A stretch of 28,108 nt of DNA from CAG-103 sp963627135 (lineage in GTDB: Bacteria; Bacillota; Clostridia; Oscillospirales; Oscillospiraceae), in the NCBI GenBank assembly GCA_963627135.1, contig CAVFZY010000006.1, positions 1 through 28,108 of the forward strand, in the 5' to 3' direction. Positions 1 through 6,675 of the stretch are shown in pieces. The notes beneath the pieces are model-generated. The model was not told where the DNA came from. It saw nothing but the letters and a program-made list of their open reading frames with translations, and ran no database searches. Each line of letters opens with the position of its first letter. Position 1 is the first letter of the stretch. A program made the position numbers and the translations under genes.

Positions 1-49
1 TGACCTCTCGGATGCGAACCGAACGCTCTCCCAGCTGAGCTACGCCCCC
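1..49 (-). tRNA. tRNA-Ala (anticodon CGC), 3' part cut off by the window edge
   Basis: Read on the minus strand, this begins with a GGGGGCG acceptor arm, then T8-A9 and a D-arm GCTC...GAGC with the AGCTGGGA loop. A TTCGG/CCGAG anticodon stem encloses the loop TTCGCAT. The anticodon at positions 34-36 is CGC (window 16-14), which reads the Ala codon GCG. The variable region AGGTC follows and the TψC arm and acceptor 3' strand lie outside the window. The amino-acid identity rests on the anticodon only; the acceptor G3:U70 pair cannot be checked. Confidence 0.9.
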
Positions 50-62
50 ACAAGGCTTGTTT

Positions 63-90
63 ATTATAACACATTTTTCGCATTTGTAAA
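63..90 (-). promoter_or_regulatory. promoter of the tRNA gene
   Basis: On the minus strand TTTACA (90-85) is followed after 16 bases by TATAAT (68-63), which also has an upstream TG. The -10 box ends 14 bases before the first tRNA base. This is the usual layout for a stable-RNA promoter. Confidence 0.7.
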
Positions 91-175
91 GCCCATTTTT
101 TCCGTTCCCACGATTTTTTGCAAAAAGTCCCGCGCAAGAAAATTGTGTTCCCAAAAAGCAGGCAGCCATCCTTGG

Positions 176-204
176 TTGACACCGTGCATAAAATGCGTTA
201 TAAG
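176..204 (+). promoter_or_regulatory. promoter of the HAD phosphatase gene
   Basis: TTGACA (176-181), a 17-base spacer and TATAAG (199-204). The box lies 26 bases before the start codon, with an AAAGGAG ribosome-binding site at 216-222. Confidence 0.75.
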
Positions 205-230
205 TGTGCCAGAACAAAGGAGATACGTTT

Positions 231-878
231 ATGCATTACACATCTGTACTTTTTGACCTCGACGGCACACTGCTCGACACGCTCGGCGACCTGACCGCCG
301 CCATGAACCGCACACTCACCCGCCACGGCCTGCCGGAACGCACGCGGCAGCAGATGCGCGCCGCGCTCGGCAACGGGGCCCGGCGGCTGATGGAGCTGTC
401 CGTCCCGGAGGGAACGGACAGCGCGCTGTTCGAGACGCTGCTGGCGGAATACAACGCCGACTACGCCGCCAACTGCCGCATCGAGACCGCCCCCTACCCC
501 GGTGTCGCCGCGCTGCTGCGCGAGCTGCACGCGCAGGGGCGCAAGCTCGCCATCGTGTCCAACAAGCCGGCCGAAGCCGTGCGCGCACTGCGGGCGGATT
601 TCTTTGCCGACACAGTCCCGATCGCCGTCGGCGAAACGGCGGCCATCCGGCGCAAGCCGGCGCCGGACATGCTGCTGGCCGCCATGGAAAAGCTCGGTGC
701 CGATCCCGCAGGGACGGTCTTTGTCGGCGATTCCGAGGTCGACATCGCCACGGCGCGCGCGGCGAATCTGCCGTGCATCAGCGTGCTGTGGGGCTTTCGC
801 GACCGGGACGTGCTCGAGCGCGCCGGCGCACAGCAGTTCGCCGCCGACATTGCGCAGCTGCAAGCACTTCTGGGCTGA
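231..878 (+). CDS. HAD-family hydrolase, phosphoglycolate phosphatase-like
   Basis: A 215-residue haloacid dehalogenase-superfamily phosphatase of the Gph/PGP type, predicted to be cytosolic and to remove phosphate from a small metabolite such as 2-phosphoglycolate. Motif I is FDLDGTLLDT, with nucleophile D9 and acid/base D11. Motif II is VSNKP in the middle, motif III is the Lys of RRKPAP, and motif IV is GDSEVDI near the C-terminus. The insert after motif I is helical, as in C1-cap members. The start at 231 is chosen because an AAAGGAG site lies 8 bases upstream; the 9 codons before it would overlap the promoter. It is monocistronic and ends in a terminator shared with the converging permease gene. 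The substrate is not determined by sequence; pyrophosphatase (PpaX-like) or sugar-phosphatase activity is possible. Confidence 0.85.
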   Translation: MHYTSVLFDLDGTLLDTLGDLTAAMNRTLTRHGLPERTRQQMRAALGNGARRLMELSVPEGTDSALFETLLAEYNADYAANCRIETAPYPGVAALLRELHAQGRKLAIVSNKPAEAVRALRADFFADTVPIAVGETAAIRRKPAPDMLLAAMEKLGADPAGTVFVGDSEVDIATARAANLPCISVLWGFRDRDVLERAGAQQFAADIAQLQALLG

Positions 879-912
879 AAAAATCCGCCGGATGGTTCCG
901 GCGGATTTTTTC
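877..912. terminator. bidirectional terminator between converging genes
   Basis: AAAAAATCCGCCGGA, a short loop, then TCCGGCGGATTTTTT. The stem is perfect, with an A run before and a T run after, so it can end both the HAD gene and the EamA gene. It overlaps both stop codons. Confidence 0.85.
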
Positions 913-1804
913 ATGCCGTCCTGCGGCGCAGAAACTTCAGCTTCGTCTCCGAGAGGACGATAGCGATCAGGATCAGCGCGAAGCCGACGAGCACGCGCGG
1001 CTCCAGATGCTCGTGATAGAATGCGACGGAAAACAGCGTGCCGAACACGCTCTCAAGCGTGAGCAGCAGCGCCGCCGTTGTGGACGGGGTATACTTCTGC
1101 CCGAATGTCTGAAGCAGAAAGCACAGGCCGGTGCACATGACGCACAGATAGCCAAGGCGCAGCCACACATCCGCGGAGATCTCCTCAGGCGCGGGCGCGG
1201 AAAATGGCGCCGTGATCCAGCTGAGCGCCGCCGCCACGGCAAACTGCACGAACGAGAGCAGCACCGGGCTGCGCCCTCTGGCCGCACTGGCGGTGGCAAT
1301 GATGTGCAGCGCGTAGAACACGCCGCTGAGGATCGTCAACCCCTCGCCGCGGCCGAAGCGCAGGTCGCTCTGTAGGGATACGAGCCCCATGCCGCACAGG
1401 CACAAAAGCGCCGCCGCGAGGTTGTACCGGTCCGGCCGCCGCTTATAGATCAGCCACCAGAAAAACGGCACGAACGCACAATACGTCGCCGCGAGGAAGG
1501 CGTTTTTCCCCGGCGTGGTGTGCACGAGGCCATATGTCTGAATCGTGTAAGCCAGATACAGGCACACACCCATGCACGCCCCGCCGCCAAGACAGCCGCG
1601 GTCGAGCCGGCGCAGGCTCCGGATGCCGACGAGCGCCATGAGCATGGCCGCGCCGGAAAAGCGGATGGCCAGCAGCCACAGCGTGGGGACGGTCGCGAGC
1701 GCGTCCTTCATAATCGTGAACGAACTGCCCCAGAGGAGCGTCGTCGCAATCAGAGCGAGGCGGCCGAGGCGGGTATGGGCATGGCTTGCGCCGGGGTCAG
1801 GCAT
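911..1804 (-). CDS. EamA/DMT-superfamily permease
   Basis: A 297-residue integral membrane protein of the drug/metabolite transporter superfamily. About ten hydrophobic segments are visible, arranged as two EamA repeats. The first starts at LALIATTLLWGSSF with the typical WGSSF signature, and the second begins near the middle. The C-terminus is basic (KFLRRR), as expected for a cytoplasmic tail. The start at 1804 is chosen because an AAGGA site lies about 11 bases upstream; upstream codons in this frame overlap the helicase gene and look non-coding. It follows the helicase stop by only 5 bases, so the two are probably co-transcribed, though a functional link is not obvious. The transported compound is unknown; family members export amino acids or other small metabolites. 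Confidence 0.88.
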   Translation of the reverse strand: MPDPGASHAHTRLGRLALIATTLLWGSSFTIMKDALATVPTLWLLAIRFSGAAMLMALVGIRSLRRLDRGCLGGGACMGVCLYLAYTIQTYGLVHTTPGKNAFLAATYCAFVPFFWWLIYKRRPDRYNLAAALLCLCGMGLVSLQSDLRFGRGEGLTILSGVFYALHIIATASAARGRSPVLLSFVQFAVAAALSWITAPFSAPAPEEISADVWLRLGYLCVMCTGLCFLLQTFGQKYTPSTTAALLLTLESVFGTLFSVAFYHEHLEPRVLVGFALILIAIVLSETKLKFLRRRTA

Positions 1805-1809
1805 AGAAA

Positions 1810-4266
1810 TCAGGGTTCCTTTTTCATGAATTGTCCGGCCGCGCGCATCATGAGGCGCTTGGTGCCGGCAGTCTCGAATTCCACCTCGAGCAGCGCATCG
1901 CCGCCCATGGGCTGGATCTTCGTGACGATGCCGGCGCCGAACGCACGGTGCGTGACCCGGTCGCCGGCGGCGAAGGCCGGGGCGGCTTTGCCCGCCGGTT
2001 TTGCCGCGGGCGGCGTGGGCCGCACAGGCGGCTTGCGCTGCGGCTCCGGCGCAGAGACCGTATAGGCGCGCGGCGCGCTCTGGCGCGGCGGGTATTGCTG
2101 CTGGTCGCGGCTGGGCTCGGAATAACCGTAGCCGCGCGGGACGTTCAGCTTCTGAATATCTTCGGCCGGGATCTCCTCGACAAAGCGGGAGACTCGGTTG
2201 GCCGTCGTGCGGCCGAAGAGCATACGCTGGCGGGCACACGTGAGAATGAGGTGCTCGCGCGCGCGGGTGAGCGCGACGTAGCAGAGACGGCGCTCCTCCT
2301 CCATCTCGTCCGGCTCGCCGATGCAGCGCAGGCCGGGGAAAATGCCCTCCTCGCAGCCGACAATGAACACCGTCGGGAACTCCAGACCCTTGGCCGCGTG
2401 CATGGTCATGAGCGTGACACAGTCCATGGACTGGTCGTAGTTATCGAGGTCGGTATAGAGCGCGACCTCGTCGAGGAAGCCCGCAAGCGTGGGGTCATCG
2501 GCCTCCTTGGCGAAGGCGATGATGTTCGACTTGAGCTCCTGCACGTTCTCGATGCGCGCGGCGTCCTCGGCCGTGTTCTTTTCCTCAAGCGCGCGGACAT
2601 AGCCGCTGCGCTCCACGACGAGGTCATAGAGCTCGTCCAGCGGCATGGTTTGAGCCACCGCCTGCAGCTCCTCGATCAGGATGGCAAACTGGCACAGGCG
2701 CATCTGGCTGCGCTGCAGCTCGGGATAGGCGTCCGCGTGGCGGATGACGTCAAAAAGGCTCGTCTGCTGCGCATGCGCAAGCTGCGCGGCCGTTTCGACC
2801 GTGCGCGCGCCGATGCCGCGGGCAGGCGTGTTGATGATGCGCGTCAGGCGCAGGTCATCGCCCGGCGTCTGGATGACGCACAGGTAGGCCAGCATGTCCT
2901 TGACCTCCGCGCGGTCAAAAAAGCGCGTGCCGCCGATGATGCGGTACGGGATGCCGTTGCGCTTGAAGGCATATTCGAGCTGGTTGCTCTGCGCGTTCAT
3001 GCGGTAGAGCACGGCGTGGTCGCGGAAGTTCATGCCATGGCCGAAATCGTCCATGATCTTCGTCGCGACATAGCGTGCCTCGTCGTTCTCGTTCGTGGCG
3101 CAGTAGAGCGTAAGCGGGTCGCCGGCTTCGGCCTTCGTCCAGAGCGTTTTGCCCTTGCGGCCGGTGTTGTTGGCGATGACGTGGTTGGCAGCGTCGAGGA
3201 TGCGGCCGGTGCTGCGGTAGTTCTGCTCGAGCCGGATGGTGCGGGCATTCTTGTACTGCTTTTCAAAGTTGAGGATGTTCTCGATCGTCGCGCCGCGGAA
3301 CTTGTAGATGCTCTGGTCATCGTCGCCGACGACGCAGATGTTGCCCCAGCCGTCCGCCAGCAGGGCCGCAAGCTGGTACTGGAGGTTGTTCGTGTCCTGA
3401 TACTCGTCGATGAGCACGTAGCGGAAGCGGCGCTGCCAGTGCTCGCGCACGTCCTCGTGCTCATCGAGCAGGCGGACGGTGTTGTAGATCAGGTCGTCAA
3501 AATCCATCGCCCCGGCGGAAAACAGGCGCTGCCAGTAGGTCTGATACACCTCGCCGATGCAGATGCTGCGCGGGTTGTGCGTCGCCTGTGCGCGCGCCAG
3601 ATACTGCTCGGGCGTGATGCCGGCGTCCTTGGCGCGGCTGATCTCCATGAGCACGGCGCGGTACGGAAACGCCTTCTCGTCGAGATTCATGTCCTTGAGA
3701 ATGCGCTTGACGACCGCCTGACTGTCCGACGTGTCGTAGATTGTGAAGCTGTTGGGGTAGCCGAGCTTGTCGGCATCGCGCCGCAGGATGCGCACGCACG
3801 CGGAGTGGAACGTCGAAGCCCAGATGTCCGCCGCAGCCTCGGGCCCGAGCATGCGCTCAATGCGGTCCTTGAGCTCGTCGGCCGCCTTGTTCGTGAACGT
3901 GATGGCGATGATGCGCCACGGCTCGACCGGCTCGACCGCCGCCGCCCGCTGCGCGCGCCGGCGCTCTTCCGGCGTCAGGTCCGTGCGCTCGAGTAGCGCA
4001 AGGTCCGCCTCCGTCGCCGAGTCCGGCACCTCGTCGGTGTCGGCCCCGCGGCCGTACTGGATGAGATTCGCGATCCGGTGGATGAGCACCGTAGTTTTAC
4101 CGCTGCCGGCACCGGCCAGCAGCAGCAGTGGACCCTCCGTGGCCAGGACCGCTTTTCTCTGCATATCGTTCAGGTTCGCGAAGTCCGCCTCGATGAAGCG
4201 TCTGCGCGCCTGCACATAGCGTTGTTCAAAAGTCGTTGTTGTATTCATAGCGTCTGATTTTAACAC
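1810..4266 (-). CDS. pcrA: ATP-dependent DNA helicase, UvrD/PcrA type
   Basis: An 818-residue SF1A 3'-5' helicase for repair and for clearing replication forks. Visible motifs are Q motif LNDMQRKAV, Walker A GAGSGKTT (about residues 51-58), motif Ia TFTNKAADELKDR, Walker B DEYQDTN, motif III GDDDQSIYKFRGA, motif IV QNYRS, motif V TMHAAKGLEF and motif VI VALTRARE. A Pro/Ala-rich linker leads to the C-terminal PcrA Tudor-like module (GDRVTHRAFGAGIV), which contacts RNA polymerase in PcrA. An acidic insert with an Arg-rich stretch sits between motifs I and Ia. GTG at 4266 is chosen because AGGGG lies 5 bases upstream. The ATG at 4248 matches the usual family start but has no ribosome-binding site, so it remains possible. 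The gene is divergent from the MBL-fold gene. Confidence 0.95.
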   Translation of the reverse strand: MLKSDAMNTTTTFEQRYVQARRRFIEADFANLNDMQRKAVLATEGPLLLLAGAGSGKTTVLIHRIANLIQYGRGADTDEVPDSATEADLALLERTDLTPEERRRAQRAAAVEPVEPWRIIAITFTNKAADELKDRIERMLGPEAAADIWASTFHSACVRILRRDADKLGYPNSFTIYDTSDSQAVVKRILKDMNLDEKAFPYRAVLMEISRAKDAGITPEQYLARAQATHNPRSICIGEVYQTYWQRLFSAGAMDFDDLIYNTVRLLDEHEDVREHWQRRFRYVLIDEYQDTNNLQYQLAALLADGWGNICVVGDDDQSIYKFRGATIENILNFEKQYKNARTIRLEQNYRSTGRILDAANHVIANNTGRKGKTLWTKAEAGDPLTLYCATNENDEARYVATKIMDDFGHGMNFRDHAVLYRMNAQSNQLEYAFKRNGIPYRIIGGTRFFDRAEVKDMLAYLCVIQTPGDDLRLTRIINTPARGIGARTVETAAQLAHAQQTSLFDVIRHADAYPELQRSQMRLCQFAILIEELQAVAQTMPLDELYDLVVERSGYVRALEEKNTAEDAARIENVQELKSNIIAFAKEADDPTLAGFLDEVALYTDLDNYDQSMDCVTLMTMHAAKGLEFPTVFIVGCEEGIFPGLRCIGEPDEMEEERRLCYVALTRAREHLILTCARQRMLFGRTTANRVSRFVEEIPAEDIQKLNVPRGYGYSEPSRDQQQYPPRQSAPRAYTVSAPEPQRKPPVRPTPPAAKPAGKAAPAFAAGDRVTHRAFGAGIVTKIQPMGGDALLEVEFETAGTKRLMMRAAGQFMKKEP

Positions 4267-4309
4267 ATTTTCCCCTGGGAAACAAGGCCCGCATCTTCCA
4301 ACGCGCAGA

Positions 4310-4338
4310 TTGACAATCGCAGGATGTGGAAGTAAAAT
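4310..4338 (+). promoter_or_regulatory. promoter of the MBL-fold gene
   Basis: TTGACA (4310-4315), a 17-base spacer and TAAAAT (4333-4338). It covers the upstream in-frame ATG at 4310, which argues against that codon being the translation start. Confidence 0.8.
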
Positions 4339-4369
4339 AAAGAAAAATTTGATGATCGAGGTGCATCTT

Positions 4370-5002
4370 ATGGACATCATCTGGCATGGCCATTCCTGCT
4401 TTGAGCTGGTCTCCGGCGGCTACAGTGCCGTCATCGACCCGTTTCAGGACACCAGCGTCGGCACGGCCTATCCCCACGTGCGGCTGACGGCGGACGCCGT
4501 CTATATCAGCCACGAGGACCGCGACCACAACTTCCGCGAGGGCGTCACGCTGCGCAACACCGGCAAGGCGAACCCGTTTGCCGTCAAGGAGCTGGAGACG
4601 TACCACGACATCATGCGCGGACGCCTGCGCGGCATGAACACCGTGCGCATCTTCGCCGTTGAGGGCATGCGCGTGGCACATCTGGGTGACCTGGGCGCGA
4701 AACCCACCCCGGAGCAGATGCAGCAGCTGCAGGGGCTCGACGCGATGATGATCCCCGTCGGAGGCATCTACACGATCGAGCCGGACACCGCCTACTACCT
4801 CTGCGAGCAGCTGCAGCCGCGCGTCATCATCCCGATGCACTTTCAGGCGCCCGGTCACAGCAACCACCGCCTGCGCGCACCGGAGGATTTCACCGGCATT
4901 TTTGAGGGCAACGGTGCAAATGTCCAACGCTATGACACCAACCGCATGACGCTCACGCCGGACACGCCGGCGCAGATCGTCATCTTCCGCCGTCCGGAAT
5001 AA
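4370..5002 (+). CDS. metallo-beta-lactamase-fold hydrolase (UlaG/YtkL-like) with altered metal motif
   Basis: A 210-residue single-domain MBL-fold protein, predicted to be cytosolic. It starts with IIWHGHSCFEL, typical of the UlaG/UPF0173-like branch. The metal-binding loop reads SHEDRDHN, where the family normally has SHxHxDH, so the second His ligand is Asp. Later ligand motifs are present: AHLGDLG with the bridging Asp, PVGGIYTI, and PMHF with the final His. The start at 4370 is supported by GAGGTG (4358-4363) 6 bases upstream and by the promoter lying upstream. It is monocistronic and ends in a perfect 13-bp hairpin. The substrate is unknown; relatives include a lactonase, nucleases and many uncharacterised proteins. 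The substitution may change metal occupancy, but that is inference. Confidence 0.85.
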   Translation: MDIIWHGHSCFELVSGGYSAVIDPFQDTSVGTAYPHVRLTADAVYISHEDRDHNFREGVTLRNTGKANPFAVKELETYHDIMRGRLRGMNTVRIFAVEGMRVAHLGDLGAKPTPEQMQQLQGLDAMMIPVGGIYTIEPDTAYYLCEQLQPRVIIPMHFQAPGHSNHRLRAPEDFTGIFEGNGANVQRYDTNRMTLTPDTPAQIVIFRRPE

Positions 5003-5010
5003 AACACGGC

Positions 5011-5048
5011 AAAGCCGCCGCTCCCCGATGGGGAGCGGCGGCCGTTTT
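5011..5048. terminator. terminator between converging genes
   Basis: A perfect 13-bp stem (5014-5026 with 5030-5042) and a GAT loop, followed by CGTTTTCT on the plus strand. On the minus strand it is followed by TTTGCCGTGTTTT, so it may also serve trkA. Confidence 0.85.
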
Positions 5049-5056
5049 CTCTGCAA

Positions 5057-6412
5057 TTATTTCAGAATGTCCTTCAGCTCGTGCATACCATGGTTGGTGG
5101 TGACGACGACCACGCGGTCGCCGAGCTCGATGGCGTCGTTGCCGGACGGGACGCGGCACTTGCCGCGGCGGATGATCGAGGCAACGAGCACGGAATCCTT
5201 GAGCTTGAGCGCCTTGAGCGGCACATCGAGAAACTGGCTCTCGGCGCGCACAATGAATTCCAGCGCCTCGGCCTGCCCGTCGGCCACCATGCGCAGCGTC
5301 TCCACGCCGCTGCTGTGCGCGGAGTTCTGCATCCAGCGGACATACTCCACAATGCGGCCAGCCGTCACATCCGCCGGCTGGATGATCGTCGTCAGGCCAT
5401 ACGATTCCGCAAGCTCGATAAAGTTGTCCTCGTCCACCTTGGTAACGATCTTCGGTACATGCTCGTGGTAGGCAAAGGAGGAGATGATTAGGTTCGTCTC
5501 GTCCGACTCCGTGAGTGTGACGAGCGCATCCGCCTCCGGCAGGCCCTCTTCGCGCAGGACGTCCGGCTTCGTCCCGTCGGCGCAGATGATGGTCGCCTCC
5601 GGCAGGAGCGTTTTCATGACGCGGCAGCGGGCCGGGTCGCGCTCAATGATCGTCGAGTGGATGTGCATACGCGCCAGCTCCAGCGCCAGCCGCTCGGCAA
5701 TGCGGCCACCGCCGACGATGATGACACTCTCGGCCTCATGGCGGAACTCGCCGATCTTGCGAAACAGCTCATGCAGCTCGTGCGGCGCGCCGACCACGGT
5801 GACATAGTCACCAGCGGCGAGCACAAAGTCGCCGTTCGGGATCGTGACGCTGCCCTCGCGCTCCACGGCACAGATGAGGATGCCGTCGCTGTAGCGGCCG
5901 CGAAAGTCGTTCAGGCGCAGACCGTCGAGCTTGCTGCCCTCGCGCAGCTTGAACTCCACGAGCTCCACGAGGCCGTTGGCAAACGGCTCGACCTTCGTGG
6001 CGGCCGGAAAGCGCAGCGTGCGCGAGATCTCCTTGGCGGAGGTTCGCTCGGGGTTGATGGACAGACTCAGCCCCAGCTCATCCTGCAGCAGCGCCACGTC
6101 CTGATAATACTCCTCGTCGCGCACGCGCGCAATCGTATGCGTGGCACCGAGCTTGCGCCCGACCATGCAGCTGATGAGGTTCGTCTCGTCCGAGGTCGTC
6201 GCAGCGATGAGCAGGTCGGCATCCGCAACGTTGGCGATGCGCAGCTGGTCCACATTCGCGCGGCCCTCGACCACTATCACATCCAGCGTGGAGGAAATAT
6301 AGGCAGCGCGCTCCGGGTCGCTCTCGACGACGGTGATGTCATGCCCTTCTGTCAGGAGCTGCTCCGCGATGGCATAGCCCACCCGGCCAGCGCCCACGAT
6401 CACAATTTTCAT
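5057..6412 (-). CDS. trkA: Trk-type potassium uptake regulatory subunit TrkA
   Basis: A 451-residue cytosolic NAD-binding gating subunit of a Trk/Ktr potassium transporter. It has the duplicated layout RCK_N-RCK_C-RCK_N-RCK_C. The first Rossmann motif is IVGAGRVGYAIAEQL at residues 4-18, followed by an acidic β2 end (VVESD) that suits NAD(H). The second Rossmann domain starts near residue 230 with VGGGRIAERLAL, where the third glycine of GxGxxG is Ala. The two RCK_C modules lie at about 135-215 and 370-451. The start at 6412 has GGAG 10 bases upstream and a near-consensus promoter. Length matches E. coli TrkA. The membrane partner TrkH is not in this window, so the gene appears separated from it here. 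Confidence 0.93.
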   Translation of the reverse strand: MKIVIVGAGRVGYAIAEQLLTEGHDITVVESDPERAAYISSTLDVIVVEGRANVDQLRIANVADADLLIAATTSDETNLISCMVGRKLGATHTIARVRDEEYYQDVALLQDELGLSLSINPERTSAKEISRTLRFPAATKVEPFANGLVELVEFKLREGSKLDGLRLNDFRGRYSDGILICAVEREGSVTIPNGDFVLAAGDYVTVVGAPHELHELFRKIGEFRHEAESVIIVGGGRIAERLALELARMHIHSTIIERDPARCRVMKTLLPEATIICADGTKPDVLREEGLPEADALVTLTESDETNLIISSFAYHEHVPKIVTKVDEDNFIELAESYGLTTIIQPADVTAGRIVEYVRWMQNSAHSSGVETLRMVADGQAEALEFIVRAESQFLDVPLKALKLKDSVLVASIIRRGKCRVPSGNDAIELGDRVVVVTTNHGMHELKDILK

Positions 6413-6464
6413 ATTTCAAGCTCTCCATTTATCATGTTCAGGCCTCTTGTCCGGTCAGCGAATT

Positions 6465-6493
6465 ATTATAGCAGACATTCCCCCATGTTTCAA
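6465..6493 (-). promoter_or_regulatory. promoter of trkA
   Basis: On the minus strand TTGAAA (6493-6488), a 17-base spacer and a perfect TATAAT (6470-6465), about 52 bases before the start codon. Confidence 0.85.
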
Positions 6494-6570
6494 CAGCAGC
6501 CGCAGGGAAATTGTATTGTGTTTGTTTGTGAATAAACAGTAAAAATTCTGCAAAACCGGCGCGCTGCCGC

Positions 6571-6599
6571 TTGACGGATGTCGGTGCGGCGCTTATCAT
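6571..6599 (+). promoter_or_regulatory. promoter of the ABC transporter gene
   Basis: TTGACG (6571-6576), 17 bases and TATCAT (6594-6599). A T-rich stretch with ATAC...GTAT half-sites lies just downstream (about 6610-6627) and could be an operator, but this is weak. An AAAGGAG site at 6659-6665 precedes the start codon. Confidence 0.65.
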
Positions 6600-6675
6600 T
6601 ATGTCCTAATACTTTTTTAATTGGTATCTAAGGCTGCGCCGCCACGCGGCATCCATATAAAGGAGCATCCCGTCC

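Noticed and set aside
1805..2239. N-terminal extension of the EamA permease up to 2239
   Set aside because: The extension overlaps pcrA and encodes an Arg/Ala-rich non-membrane stretch. ATG 1804 has a ribosome-binding site and the family's usual start.
1831..3996. A 721-codon open frame on the plus strand opposite pcrA
   Set aside because: It lies wholly antisense to a gene with all SF1A motifs, has a low-complexity Arg/Ala/Val/Asp composition and shows no domain. GC-rich third positions keep antisense frames open.
4310..4369. Upstream ATG at 4310 as start of the MBL-fold gene
   Set aside because: This ATG lies in the promoter -35 region, has no ribosome-binding site, and the added 20 residues do not fit the family.
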